DNA of 50,966 bases. It comes from Haloquadratum sp. GTDB lineage: Archaea; Halobacteriota; Halobacteria; Halobacteriales; Haloferacaceae. Shown piece by piece: positions 43,243 through 50,966 of this stretch (positions are counted from its first letter, which is position 1; each line of letters opens with the position of its first letter). The stretch covers positions 1-50,966 of the forward strand of contig JAQCNF010000053.1 in assembly GCA_028275165.1 (NCBI GenBank), read 5' to 3'. The position numbers and the translations under genes are program-made. Under the pieces are notes generated by a model. The model was not told the DNA's origin. It saw only the letters and a program-made list of their open reading frames with translations, and did no database searches.

Positions 43243-43779
43243 ATGAGTCAACGACACAGTGTTCGACAGCGAGCAGACGAAGTAGAGGGTAGCCAGGCAC
43301 TACGGATCGAAGACGACCGTGCACGAGAAATCGTTGACGCGCTGAATACCGATCTCGCTGCTACCTACATGCTGTATCATCAACTGAAAAAGCACCACTG
43401 GAATGTTGAAGGTGCAGAATTCCTCCAAATTCATGAATTCCTTGGCGAGGCTGCTGATGAAGCTGAGGAGTTCGCTGACGAGCTAGCAGAGCGTGCTCAA
43501 GCGCTCGGCGGCGCTCCTGTGTCAACACCGACCGAAATCGCTGAACGGTCACCTGTTGAGTCAGAGTCGAGGGATGTGTTTGATATTCGAACCTCGCTCG
43601 AAAACGACATGAGTATGTATGGCGATATTATTGAGCAACTCCGCGAGCACATTCAACTCGCTGATAACCTCGGCGACCCAACGACGGCTCATCTGCTGCG
43701 GGAGAATCTTATCGAAGTTGAAGAAGCAGCTCACCACATCGAGCACTATCTCGAAGACGACACGCTGGTTCAGAATTAA
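43243..43779 (+). CDS. dpsA: DpsA, ferritin-like iron-storage and DNA-protection protein
   Basis: The 178-residue four-helix ferritin-fold protein forms a 12-subunit shell that oxidises and stores iron. Ferroxidase-centre residues are visible in YHQLKKHHWNVEGAEFLQIH and LGEAADEAEEFADELAERAQ. The C-terminal helix reads IEVEEAAHHIEHYL. I use the ATG at 43243 (MSQRHSVRQR); the longer frame from 43174 adds 23 poor residues that overlap the promoter. It is convergent with the small gene at 43785. Haloarchaeal dpsA responds to iron and oxidative stress; nothing here shows the regulator. Confidence 0.95.
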   Translation: MSQRHSVRQRADEVEGSQALRIEDDRAREIVDALNTDLAATYMLYHQLKKHHWNVEGAEFLQIHEFLGEAADEAEEFADELAERAQALGGAPVSTPTEIAERSPVESESRDVFDIRTSLENDMSMYGDIIEQLREHIQLADNLGDPTTAHLLRENLIEVEEAAHHIEHYLEDDTLVQN

Positions 43780-43784
43780 GAGAA

Positions 43785-43955
43785 CTAACGCTTGAGCGAC
43801 TCTAATAGCGACGAGTCAGCAGCGATCCAACCATCACAATTATTCTCTTCTGTGAATACAATACGTTCTGGAGAGGCTTGTAGTGCAGTAATGATGTTGC
43901 GATCATCCTCGGCAACTGCAGGTGTAGGAACATCTTGACCCGGGGGGTTTCCCAT
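43785..43955 (-). CDS. small 56-residue protein (DUF7331-like)
   Basis: A short gene reads MGNPPGQDVPTPAVAEDDRN, IITALQASPERIVFTEENNC, DGWIAADSSLLESLKR and ends TAG at 43785. The segment ERIVFTEENNCDGWIAADS matches my memory of a tiny haloarchaeal family (DUF7331) with the DGWIATD motif. It is acidic, has a good ATG start at 43955 and lies five bases past the dpsA stop, facing it. Function is unknown. It is probably missed by length-filtered gene finders. Confidence 0.7.
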   Translation of the reverse strand: MGNPPGQDVPTPAVAEDDRNIITALQASPERIVFTEENNCDGWIAADSSLLESLKR

Positions 43956-44232
43956 GACTGGAGCATTGTTTATCTGCAGATATAATGGTTTTGGTGTACC
44001 TAAAAATCTTAGGCTGAACTCGACATGCTCCGACTCAGACCACGCGTAGTTCTTTAGGATAGGCAGCCGAACTCGTCAGTTAGCTTTGTGAGTTAGCACA
44101 CACCACTACTTATGAAAAAACTCCGTTGTTCACAGTGAAACAGATGTGACTGCCCATATATTCCGCCACGAGAGTCTACGTTGAGAGAACCCCGAGTGGT
44201 ATCCTTTTGTTTCTGGGCTTGTAAGATATCAT

Positions 44233-45003
44233 ATGGTAGACTCCGATGATGAACGCGAGATTGCAGCGCGCTTAGAGGAGCTTGACCGGACAATCTCGGA
44301 GTTGCGTGAGAGTTTGGACGACGAGGCAGAGAATTCTGATTCGCCTGCTCAACGACCGACCGCAGAGCGTCCAACAGACGATACTCGATCATTTAATCCA
44401 CCATCTGTGGGTGATGTCCTGCAGTTTACCGAAGAGTATACGATTCCGACAGCCATCGCCGTCCTTGAAGCGACAATTGACTCACTAAAATTACTTCAGG
44501 GGCTCTTACGAGTTGCAAACCCATCACAGAAGACGTTCGCTCGTGAAACGAACGAGAGATCAAATCCAGTTGGTGACCAAGTCGCGCGTGCCAGCCGCGA
44601 AGCCATTTCGGGACTCGAACGGACGATGGACGATCTACAGCGGGCGCTCGCTAATGATGAATTGCCTCCAGAAGAAGTGCCAGCGGAGTTGCTTCGCGAG
44701 GTTCGTCAACTCTCTGAAGAGATTCAGACTGAGGTTCAGACACCGCAGCACTCGAAGCGTGAACCAACACAGGAGGTACCGGATACATCCAGATCAAATG
44801 ACGCGATTGAAATTGATGTCACATCTCCAGATGATGACTCTGAATCTCGTTCTGCGTCTGAATCCGAGTCTGAATCTGTTGATTCATCAGTAAATGTTGA
44901 CATTGATTCCGAACTAGACTCAATCAAAGACTCTGTCGAGCAGTACGACCGTCATCAACAGAACGGAACGACCGATGATGCTGGCGAGAACGACCAGCAA
45001 TAA
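44233..45003 (+). CDS. haloarchaeal coiled-coil/acidic protein (DUF7547-like)
   Basis: This 256-residue protein opens with a heptad-rich helix (DEREIAARLEELDRTISELR ESLDD). A central helical core follows (VGDVLQFTEEYTIPTAIAVL EATIDSLKLLQG). Then comes another helix (VARASREAISGLERTMDDLQ). The tail is Ser/Glu/Asp-rich (SESRSASESESESVDSSVNV). It has no enzymatic or DNA-binding motif. It resembles a haloarchaeal DUF7547-type protein (name from memory). It is convergent with the DUF35/thiolase pair. A structural or protein-binding role is only a guess. Confidence 0.78.
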   Translation: MVDSDDEREIAARLEELDRTISELRESLDDEAENSDSPAQRPTAERPTDDTRSFNPPSVGDVLQFTEEYTIPTAIAVLEATIDSLKLLQGLLRVANPSQKTFARETNERSNPVGDQVARASREAISGLERTMDDLQRALANDELPPEEVPAELLREVRQLSEEIQTEVQTPQHSKREPTQEVPDTSRSNDAIEIDVTSPDDDSESRSASESESESVDSSVNVDIDSELDSIKDSVEQYDRHQQNGTTDDAGENDQQ

Positions 45004-45381
45004 TCAGTCATCAACTACTTCGAATCGATATCCGTCCCACGACTGACTCGCTGACTCGCGAATACCAGCGCTTGGATCGCGCAATTCTGGGCAGTATACC
45101 GCTTGAACAGTCGCACCTATCTCGATTTCCGTGCCACTCACCTGTCCGATTACGCGGACCGAATGCTGATCGACCTCAAACTCGACAATCGCGAGCCGAT
45201 TTGGCTGTCTTACCCCAGGCGGCGTCGCCATTGCTTCCGTCCAGGTAATAACTGTTGCCGTTCGATCCGATAGATCAATTTCATCGATAGGCTCGGTGCC
45301 TTCTGGACCGCGTGAATGTTTTGGATATGTTATCTCTCCGCTCGCATATCGAGCAGCAATAAGCCCTGGTTCATCAGTCAT
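45004..45381 (-). CDS. DUF35-type OB-fold protein, thiolase partner
   Basis: This 125-residue partner of the thiolase has an OB-fold core (RTATVITWTEAMATPPGVRQ, PNRLAIVEFEVDQHSVRVIG, GATVQAVYCPELRD). Canonical DUF35 proteins begin with a zinc ribbon with two Cys pairs. Here the equivalent segment is ITYPKHSRGPEGTEPIDEID with no cysteine, as in other short haloarchaeal members I recall. In archaea DUF35 proteins scaffold thiolase and HMG-CoA synthase. The start ATG at 45381 overlaps the thiolase stop, so the two are coupled. Confidence 0.88.
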   Translation of the reverse strand: MTDEPGLIAARYASGEITYPKHSRGPEGTEPIDEIDLSDRTATVITWTEAMATPPGVRQPNRLAIVEFEVDQHSVRVIGQVSGTEIEIGATVQAVYCPELRDPSAGIRESASQSWDGYRFEVVDD

Positions 45382-46532
45382 TGGCGACCCTCCAGGATCG
45401 TGGTCGTAACACAATTCCCAAATCCACCGACATTACACGCCAATCCGGTCTGGGCGTTAATTTGGCGTTTTCCGGCATTCCCGCACAGTTGCTGGTACAG
45501 TTCATAGACTTGCGCCACTCCTGATGCCCCGAGCGGATGGCCCTTTGACTTTAATCCACCAGAGGTATTTACCGGGAGGTCACCGTCTCGAGCAGTGAGA
45601 TCATTCATTGCTGCTTTCCAGGCCTCGCCCTTCTCAAAGAATCCAAGATCTTCAGCCTGCAGAAACTCAAGAATCGTAAACATATCGTGTAACTCGGCCA
45701 TATCAATCGAATCAGGCGATATATCAGCCATTTCGTAGGCCTGCTGTGCAGCACTTACCACACCGTTCATCACTGTCGGATCGGGTCGCTCGTGAACTAC
45801 ATGTGTGTCGGTTGCCCCCCCGATTCCAGTGATTGTCGCATAAGAGTCAGTGTAGGATGTCGCGACTGACTCAGGGCAAAGAAGCAACGCTGCCGCCCCA
45901 TCGGTGATCGGGCAGAAGTCATACAGCCGCAATGGGTCGGCCACGAGTGGTGACTCAAGCACGGTTTCGATATCGACTGTTTTCTGAAACTGCGCATGAG
46001 GATTATCGACGCCGTTCCGGTGGTTCTTTACTGCAACGTGTGCGAGCGATTCTCGCGGTGCATCATACTGGTGTAAGTACTGGCGGGCTGTCAACCCAGC
46101 AAATGATGGAAGCGTCACGCCATGTTTGTACTCGACGGGATGAGTAAGGGAGGCGATGACATCTGTCGCTTCACCCGTCGTTCGATGTGTCATTTTCTCA
46201 CCGCCGATGAGAAGCGTCATGTCTGCGGCACCTGAGGCGACTGATTGCCAAGCGGCGTACACACCTGCCCCACCCGAGGCGGATGTTTGGTCTATACGGG
46301 CAGTATACGCTGGTAATAATGAGAGGTCGTGCGCGACAAGATTGGCAATTCCACCCTGTCCTTCGAACTCACCTCCAGCCATGTTTGAGACATAGAGATG
46401 CTCAATCTCACTGGGTGAAACCGGTCCACCGTCTATACACGCACTTCCAGCCTCAGCGAGTAAATCGCGAAGCCAGCTATCGCGCTGGCCAAAGTCAGTC
46501 ATTGATGCTGCAATGACAGCTACACGGTCCAT
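45378..46532 (-). CDS. thiolase-family protein (acetyl-CoA acetyltransferase-like)
   Basis: This 384-residue thiolase-fold protein is encoded just before its OB-fold partner. The nucleophile region reads ARIDQTSASGGAGVYAAWQS, with Ser at 84 where active thiolases have Cys (CASG). The downstream catalytic pieces are kept: NGVVSAAQQAYEM, MAELHDMFTILE, GGLKSKGHPLGASGVAQVYE (His) and LACNVGGFGNCVTTTILEG (Cys). The archaeal partner role would be condensing acetyl-CoA for the mevalonate pathway. The missing Cys leaves its activity doubtful, or points to SCP2-like non-catalytic use. Confidence 0.88.
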   Translation of the reverse strand: MDRVAVIAASMTDFGQRDSWLRDLLAEAGSACIDGGPVSPSEIEHLYVSNMAGGEFEGQGGIANLVAHDLSLLPAYTARIDQTSASGGAGVYAAWQSVASGAADMTLLIGGEKMTHRTTGEATDVIASLTHPVEYKHGVTLPSFAGLTARQYLHQYDAPRESLAHVAVKNHRNGVDNPHAQFQKTVDIETVLESPLVADPLRLYDFCPITDGAAALLLCPESVATSYTDSYATITGIGGATDTHVVHERPDPTVMNGVVSAAQQAYEMADISPDSIDMAELHDMFTILEFLQAEDLGFFEKGEAWKAAMNDLTARDGDLPVNTSGGLKSKGHPLGASGVAQVYELYQQLCGNAGKRQINAQTGLACNVGGFGNCVTTTILEGRQ

Positions 46533-46629
46533 ACCACAACAGGTTTCGGTGGTGGCTTACCGGTTTTCCTTTGACTTCTCAATCTGATATCTCGAAGTGC
46601 TTAGGCCCCCTCCCAGAGTTGCAGTTGGT

Positions 46630-47049
46630 ATGAACAGACGTTCGGTTACGGCAACCACTGGAGCTATCATCTCTCTTGGATTAGCTGGCGTAGTATTTGC
46701 GCCTGCGCTGTTACTCTCCACCGCAGATGTGGGCGTCGCCGACTACTACGCAGCAGGCCCAATTGGCCTCTCGATAGTCGGAGTGATTGCTCTGTTTGAT
46801 GTTATCGTGTTTCTGTCTGGCCGTGAAGGGCGAACAGATCAAATAACGGTTGCTGGATTGGTACTCGTCTCAGCGGCCGCGATGACGATCTTTTCACTGC
46901 TCTGGGCGACTACGATTACACCAACGCTCATATCTGGATTCACCGCTGACAATGCCTGGATTGCCTTCCACCGATGGATAGTGAGCGCTGGGGCGTTCGC
47001 TATATTTGTGTCTGCAGCACTCTATACACAGTCAGTCCTCTCGCTGTAG
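46630..47049 (+). CDS. four-helix membrane protein next to SRP RNA (DUF7548-like)
   Basis: This 139-residue protein has four hydrophobic helices: GAIISLGLAGVVFAPALLLS, PIGLSIVGVIALFDVIVFLS, AGLVLVSAAAMTIFSLLWAT and WIVSAGAFAIFVSAALYTQS. I use the ATG at 46630 (MNRRSVTATT) rather than an upstream codon adding eleven residues. It lies about 75 bp before the SRP RNA on the same strand and is separated by a T-rich stretch. I recall DUF7548 for this family but cannot confirm it. No function is visible. Confidence 0.75.
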   Translation: MNRRSVTATTGAIISLGLAGVVFAPALLLSTADVGVADYYAAGPIGLSIVGVIALFDVIVFLSGREGRTDQITVAGLVLVSAAAMTIFSLLWATTITPTLISGFTADNAWIAFHRWIVSAGAFAIFVSAALYTQSVLSL

Positions 47050-47067
47050 TGCTCTGAAGCATGCTGC

Positions 47068-47090
47068 AGTCTGGCGGTTTTCTTTTTACT
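47068..47090 (+). terminator. T-rich probable terminator after the membrane protein gene
   Basis: CTGGCGGTTTTCTTTTTAC contains two T-runs, typical of intrinsic termination in archaea, which need no hairpin. It lies between the membrane-protein stop and the SRP RNA promoter region. Confidence 0.35.
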
Positions 47091-47127
47091 GAGTCGAAAG
47101 GGGTTTAACGACTCTCATCAATATATT

Positions 47128-47440
47128 CTAATGGAATAGGTCGGGCAGTTAGGCCCTGCTCAGCACCTGTAATGTAGGCCTTTAACAGGGACCGAATGTG
47201 AGGGCGTCCGGTCAGACCAACGCGGGCCCCACAAGCCAACTGAGAAACCTCGTCCTTCGGGGGCGGCGGTTCGCTGATGCCTGCCGCAGGGCACGGACTG
47301 AAGCGATTCGTCGCCAGCACCCCGTCAGGCGCGGAAGCGAGCAGCGGACTGGTGAACGTGCGTCGCTCGAAGGGTCGCGGGGTGGAGGAGGCAACTGGGA
47401 CTCCCCGTGGAGGAACGTCGGGCAATCTCGATTTCCACTT
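47128..47440 (+). ncRNA. signal recognition particle (7S) RNA
   Basis: This GC-rich stretch in an AT-rich setting is non-coding in all frames. The diagnostic SRP54-binding helix 8 reads CAGGCGCGGAAGCGAGCAGC followed by GGACTGG, matching the conserved AGG-x2-CGGAA-G-x-AGCAGC pattern. The 5' part has the Alu-domain layout: GGTC/GACC closing stem, a GGGC-loop-GCCC hairpin, and CCTGT/ACAGG enclosing a large loop. GTCCTTCGGGGGC and TGCCGCAGGGCA fit the S-domain hairpins. The length (about 310) suits an archaeal 7S RNA. The ends are approximate within 10-20 bases. It pairs with SRP54 and SRP19 for co-translational membrane targeting. Confidence 0.9.
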
Positions 47441-47661
47441 TCTCTCAGATATCTTATATATCCCGTAGGTGTGAGCTTGAAGAGATTACAGCGGGGCGTA
47501 TAGAGTCGGTAGTGGAGCAGTTGATTTCGTACAGGCAGTTATATTGCTTAACGCGAAGGGTGAGCACCCTACACAGGTTCGGCCCCACAGAGAGCGTCAA
47601 TGTTGTATCGACTCAGCTCAATTTTTTGCTTCGACGACACAATACACTCTGCTCATGAAGC

Positions 47662-47794
47662 TCAATCACGAACTGTGTTGAGACCCCTCTTGAGACCATA
47701 ATACGCCCATTCTGCGCTATAGCAAAATACACAGCCTTTGAACCTTGGCTTGGTCGGCGACTCTGCTGACTCATTTTCTTCTGTGCTCGTAGAC
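47662..47794 (-). CDS. possible small two-cysteine protein
   Basis: A minus-strand frame reads MSTSTEENESAESPTKPRFK, then GCVFCYSAEWAYYGLKRGLN TVRD and stops at 47662. The Cys-x2-Cys and acidic N-terminus look like a genuine small haloarchaeal protein of about 43 residues. The frame could extend to 47853, but the preceding sequence is poor. No promoter stands out and I do not recognise the family, so it may be chance. Confidence 0.4.
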
Positions 47795-48009
47795 ATATGT
47801 GTGTGTTTGAGGTGCGCAATCTTAACTCCACTCACACACGAGCAGGTCAGCATGTGTCCTGAGATGGATTATGATCGCCGGATCAATATACAGGCGGCAC
47901 GAGGTTCAACCCCAGAGTGAGTTCACCCGCCGTACGAATGAGCACCAATTAGTTGAGAAGTTGGGCCCAGTTCGTGAGTCACCACTAGAGAGGACGAGGA
48001 CAGGTGTAA

Positions 48010-48080
48010 TGCGCCGGCCGGGATTTGAACCCGGGCCATGAGCTTGGAAGGCTCAGGTCCTACCACTAGACCACCGGCGC
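48010..48080 (-). tRNA. tRNA-Gly (anticodon UCC)
   Basis: The complement folds into a full cloverleaf. The acceptor GCGCCGG/CCGGCGC has seven pairs. The D arm holds GTCTAGTGGTAGGAC. The anticodon arm is TGAGC-CTTCCAA-GCTCA with UCC at the anticodon. The T arm is CCGGG-TTCAAAT-CCCGG. The discriminator base is A, CCA is not encoded and there is no intron. UCC reads GGA (and GGG by wobble). No other tRNA is adjacent. Confidence 0.97.
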
Positions 48081-48442
48081 TCACCACTACAAAAGAATCA
48101 ATGAGTGCCTGAAATAAGGATGTTTCTTTTTATTTCTTCAGGAGCTTCCCACAGCGGTCATATTGTCGGATGTTCTTGCCCGTCGCAAGCGCATGCACAC
48201 GTTAATCACGTCTCGCAGATTTCTTCTCTCTTATTCAAATAAGTGTATGATTAAACCAATCTGCGGATGTGATTTGAGTTGGTTTTATGACCAACGCTGG
48301 TTCGTGAAGTGCCCCGACTTTGAGATTAATTCGCGCAAGCGAACAAGAAGGTGCGTCTCGATTGCTTTCTATGATACTGGCTCTGTGTTCAATCAGTCAT
48401 AAAAAATACAGAAAGCCTGGAAGAGATTGGAATGAGAGGCGA
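48081..48442. other. about 360 bp without a supported gene
   Basis: The stretch between the tRNA and the convergent flavoprotein gene has T-rich runs near 48122-48140 and 48400. A plus-strand frame at 48163-48402 has a Cys-rich, Arg-rich translation unlike local proteins. I see no hairpin typical of IS ends. Confidence 0.4.
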
Positions 48443-49534
48443 TCAATCGTCGCTCGTCGGTTCGATTGCCTCAGCCTCGGCGTCAGTGGTCGGTGATGGT
48501 GTGTCAATTGGTGGGGCCTGTGCTTCCTCAAATGAGGCGGCTGCTTCGCGCAGGCGATTGCTCACGGCAGGAACATCTGTGTCGGCAACTGCTCCCTCTG
48601 TACGAATCGTTTCAAGATCACGAGGGAACTCTCGCAGTTGATAGTGGATATCAATTCCCGCTTGTGCACCCTTCCCCATCGCAACTGGGATCTGATTGTG
48701 ACCATCAGTAATATCGCCGACCGCATAGACTCCCTCGACTGTTGTCTCCATGCTCTCGTCGACGATGACGGTCCCATCGTCACTTAATTCACAGCCGAGC
48801 GTCTCGAACAGTGCTGTATTGTAATTTGATCCGTACATCGCGAACCCACCACGGTACTGACGGACGCTGCCATCTTCGAATTCAAACGATTCCAGCCACC
48901 CATTGTCGCTTTTATTCATGCCGTCAATATCGGCCTCGACAATGTCAATCGGATGTGCCCGTAGTTGTTCGTCAGTCTCATCACTCCACTCGGGTTCGTC
49001 ACCACGGAGCAACACATCGACATCATCAGTGAAATTGAGCATGATCATTGCGACGTGCGCTGCTGCTTCACCAGCACCCATCACATATACTGGGCGGTCA
49101 ACGAACATGTATGCATCACAGTGTAGACAGTAATGAAGTCCTTTCCCAGTCCGTGGCACTGGTGGGTCTGGGTGCTCGTCACTGAACCCCACTCCGAGAA
49201 CGACTCGATCAGCACGGAATGCGTTCGCATTGCCTTCGAGATAGAATTGACCGTCATCGGTCTGTTCGACCTCGGTGATCAGGTCTCGGATAACATCTCC
49301 TCCATAGGACTCGACCTGCTCAGTCGCAGTCGCAAGGAATTCGTTGCCAGAGGTATCTTCGGTCACACCGATGACATTGTGAGTGTCGAGCATCATTGCC
49401 GCACGACCACCACCACGGTCAACAAGTGCAGTGTCATGCCCTAATCGCGTCGTGTACAGTGCCGCTTGGAGGCCTGCAGGCCCGCCTCCGACGACGACAA
49501 CCTCATAATCGGCCGCACTATCTCTGTTGCTCAT
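48443..49534 (-). CDS. thioredoxin-reductase-like FAD/NAD(P)-binding oxidoreductase
   Basis: This 363-residue flavoprotein has the FAD motif VVVVGGGPAGLQAALYTTRL near the start. The redox Cys pair is in LHYCLHCDAYMF, as in thioredoxin reductases. The second dinucleotide motif is VYVMGAGEAAAHVAMIMLNF. The FAD-closing motif is GVYAVGDITDGHNQIPVAMG. The NAD(P) Rossmann motif has Gly-x-Gly-x2-Ala, so nucleotide preference is not clear. A tail of about 45 acidic residues is unrecognised. I use the ATG at 49534 (MSNRDSAADY), since the longer frame from 49636 adds 34 poor residues. It probably keeps a thioredoxin-like partner reduced. Confidence 0.9.
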   Translation of the reverse strand: MSNRDSAADYEVVVVGGGPAGLQAALYTTRLGHDTALVDRGGGRAAMMLDTHNVIGVTEDTSGNEFLATATEQVESYGGDVIRDLITEVEQTDDGQFYLEGNANAFRADRVVLGVGFSDEHPDPPVPRTGKGLHYCLHCDAYMFVDRPVYVMGAGEAAAHVAMIMLNFTDDVDVLLRGDEPEWSDETDEQLRAHPIDIVEADIDGMNKSDNGWLESFEFEDGSVRQYRGGFAMYGSNYNTALFETLGCELSDDGTVIVDESMETTVEGVYAVGDITDGHNQIPVAMGKGAQAGIDIHYQLREFPRDLETIRTEGAVADTDVPAVSNRLREAAASFEEAQAPPIDTPSPTTDAEAEAIEPTSDD

Positions 49535-49755
49535 GTAGTTTATATCGCACCGAACGAACTTAAACGCAGAGCAGATATGCATGACCCCTACAGCGGCGAT
49601 TGGTGGATAGGTGTGCGTACGGCTGAAGTCTTGCATTTTGTCTCATTCCTTGCGCTGTATCACAAATCCGATGACTTCCTCACCCGCGCGGGATTTCTCC
49701 GCTACAGCACAGATGATAGCTCTTGTATCGAACGTGCTTGCCTGGACTCGAAGCA

Positions 49756-50966
49756 TTAATTCTCGTCTCCAGCATGCGTGTCCGATGCTTCCTCATCTTC
49801 GCGACTCTCTGGCTGGTCTACTGATTTGATTTCATTCGGATCGACCATTGGTATGGATGTATCAGTTTCGTCCGCCGATGTAGGGGCATCTACCGCAGAT
49901 TCAGACGAGCCACCACCGGTGGGTGTCTCTGGGTTCGAATTCGCTTCGACATCATCTCTCTCAGTTGATTTGGCTGAGCTTCGTGACTCCGCAGATATCG
50001 CTTGGAAAGAACCGACCGGTGTCGGTCTGTCTGAGGGTGTGTTCGTATCTTCGTGTCCGCTGGGTGGCGATGGCTCATCCGGTTCATCACTGTCCGACTG
50101 GCTGAGCCATGATCGCCATGACCATCCACCGGTTGGCTCTGATGAGCTTCGGTCATCTGTCGTTGAAGACTCGTCTCTTGTCTCTGCAGATGATGGTGAC
50201 TCAGGTACACTCGGGCGGCTATCTGAATCTGGTTCAATCATTGACCGTACCGCTGGTGAAGGTCGATACACATAGACGAGGTCGCCATCAAGCACATAAA
50301 ACGCAACTTCTCCTGGCGGTTTCAACACCCGACTATCAACATCAATTGCTGTATCAACGAGACCCTCTAGTGTTTCGACAGAAGCTGCTGGCCGATCAGT
50401 CGCTGCTCCTGGAAGTTCAGCAGTGGTGATCCACTCGCTAAACTCATTCCGGGCAGACTGAAATGTAACAAATGTATCTTCTGTCTGCGAGATATCAAGC
50501 AGTTCTGTTCCAACTCTAATATAGAGAAGACTCAAACCCCCAAGCATACCGATGGCAATCGCAACTGGACCACCAAATCGCCAGAGTGGTCCGTAGGTCT
50601 GCTGCCGAGTGATTTGAGTTGTTGATGAGCCTGTGAGAGCTGATCCCTGCACACTGGCAGGCTGGAACGTTGATTCACTGACTTCAACCGGCAGACGATA
50701 CTGTGCTGTTTCCGCAACCGGCTGGCCATTGACTGTTCCCTCCATTTGAACTGTTGATACCACCAGTAGTTGCGTTGAGCCAGGAGCGCCGCCAAGCCGT
50801 CCCGAAATCTCTTCGCCGCGGAGATATTGCTCACTGACATTCCACTCAAATGGCACTGTCATTGTCTCGCCTGGGCTAACATCAGTGGCACTCCCCCCGC
50901 CCATTGATTTGGTTTTGCGCCAGTACTCTGTTATCTCGGTCTCATCTTCGCTTATTGATCGGAGTA
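49756..50966 (-). CDS. DUF5305-like membrane protein, 5' end beyond the window
   Basis: The frame stays open to the window edge: SEDETEITEYWRKTKSMGGG precedes the first internal ATG at 50904, so the N-terminus lies outside. The visible part has an extracytoplasmic beta-rich domain (ETMTVPFEWNVSEQYLRGEE, TVQMEGTVNGQPVAETAQYR). One helix follows (PVAIAIGMLGGLSLLYIRVG). A cytoplasmic domain (TFQSARNEFSEWITTAELPG, EVAFYVLDGDLVYVYRP) precedes a Ser/Pro/Asp-rich disordered tail of about 170 residues. This layout matches haloarchaeal DUF5305 proteins, often linked with signal peptidase genes. Function is unknown. Confidence 0.78.
   Translation of the reverse strand, partial: LRSISEDETEITEYWRKTKSMGGGSATDVSPGETMTVPFEWNVSEQYLRGEEISGRLGGAPGSTQLLVVSTVQMEGTVNGQPVAETAQYRLPVEVSESTFQPASVQGSALTGSSTTQITRQQTYGPLWRFGGPVAIAIGMLGGLSLLYIRVGTELLDISQTEDTFVTFQSARNEFSEWITTAELPGAATDRPAASVETLEGLVDTAIDVDSRVLKPPGEVAFYVLDGDLVYVYRPSPAVRSMIEPDSDSRPSVPESPSSAETRDESSTTDDRSSSEPTGGWSWRSWLSQSDSDEPDEPSPPSGHEDTNTPSDRPTPVGSFQAISAESRSSAKSTERDDVEANSNPETPTGGGSSESAVDAPTSADETDTSIPMVDPNEIKSVDQPESREDEEASDTHAGDEN

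Noticed and set aside
47198..47503. Arg- and Gly-rich open frame over the GC-rich island
   Set aside because: The sequence is the SRP RNA gene; its GC-rich helices keep frames open by chance.
48163..48402. 79-codon plus-strand frame
   Set aside because: Cys- and Arg-rich translation without the acidity of haloarchaeal proteins, and no promoter or neighbour support.
49536..49755. possible gene between the flavoprotein and DUF5305-like genes
   Set aside because: The plus-strand frames here are shadows of the flavoprotein's 5' extension; no codon bias, start or family supports a gene.

Overview
The window looks like the chromosome of a haloarchaeon. Proteins are acidic, most strong genes start at or close to a TATA-like box with no room for a leader, and the gene content is archaeal: PAN ATPase, glycerol-1-phosphate dehydrogenase, halocyanins, DpsA, haloarchaeal cytochrome b subunits and SRP (7S) RNA. 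Base composition is clearly more AT-rich than in most haloarchaea. Together with long gene-poor gaps full of IS200/IS605 (TnpB) remnants and decayed genes, this suggests a Haloquadratum-like organism. The genus is an inference; no 16S rRNA gene is present.

Layout. 1-4340: a TnpB 3' end, a small winged-helix regulator, repeat/IS debris, endonuclease III, the proteasome-activating nucleotidase, and two TnpB tails placed back to back. 4341-10050: a respiratory cytochrome b locus with two flanking membrane proteins, a membrane-anchored halocyanin, cytochrome b split into N- and C-terminal subunits, and four small membrane proteins; no Rieske gene is visible. 10060-14250: a frameshifted TnpB pseudogene, an alpha/beta hydrolase, then a dying methylmalonyl-CoA mutase B12-subunit/MeaB gene pair and an MTH865-like protein. 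14348-24600: a second halocyanin closely related to the first, a glycosyltransferase, a DUF420 protein, G1P dehydrogenase for ether lipids, a LysE exporter, a GDT1-type transporter overlapping its DtxR-like regulator, a threonine-synthase-like protein lacking the PLP lysine, an FAD-dependent desaturase-like oxidoreductase, a phosphoesterase and a J-domain membrane protein.

24690-25611 is another IS graveyard with two TnpB tails facing outward. 25666-33197 is a central-metabolism block: PEP synthase, MetRS, pyruvate kinase, a small membrane protein and NfeD. 33770-36884 handles cytochrome oxidase: DUF7546-like protein, fused CtaA/CtaB heme synthase and CoxB. 36951-40015 holds FAD synthetase (RibL), a JAMM protease and a RecJ-like DHH protein. 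40012-46532 holds a secreted phospholipase-D-like protein, a HEAT-repeat protein, DpsA, a small protein of 56 residues, a coiled-coil protein, and a DUF35/thiolase pair. 46630-50966 holds a membrane protein, SRP RNA, tRNA-Gly(UCC), a thioredoxin-reductase-like flavoprotein and the 3' part of a DUF5305-like membrane protein running off the end.

The most interesting features are the Rieske-less cytochrome b/halocyanin locus with its second halocyanin copy, the PLP-fold protein with Val-Phe in place of Phe-Lys, a palindrome over the predicted start site of the metal regulator, and the recurring back-to-back TnpB tails.
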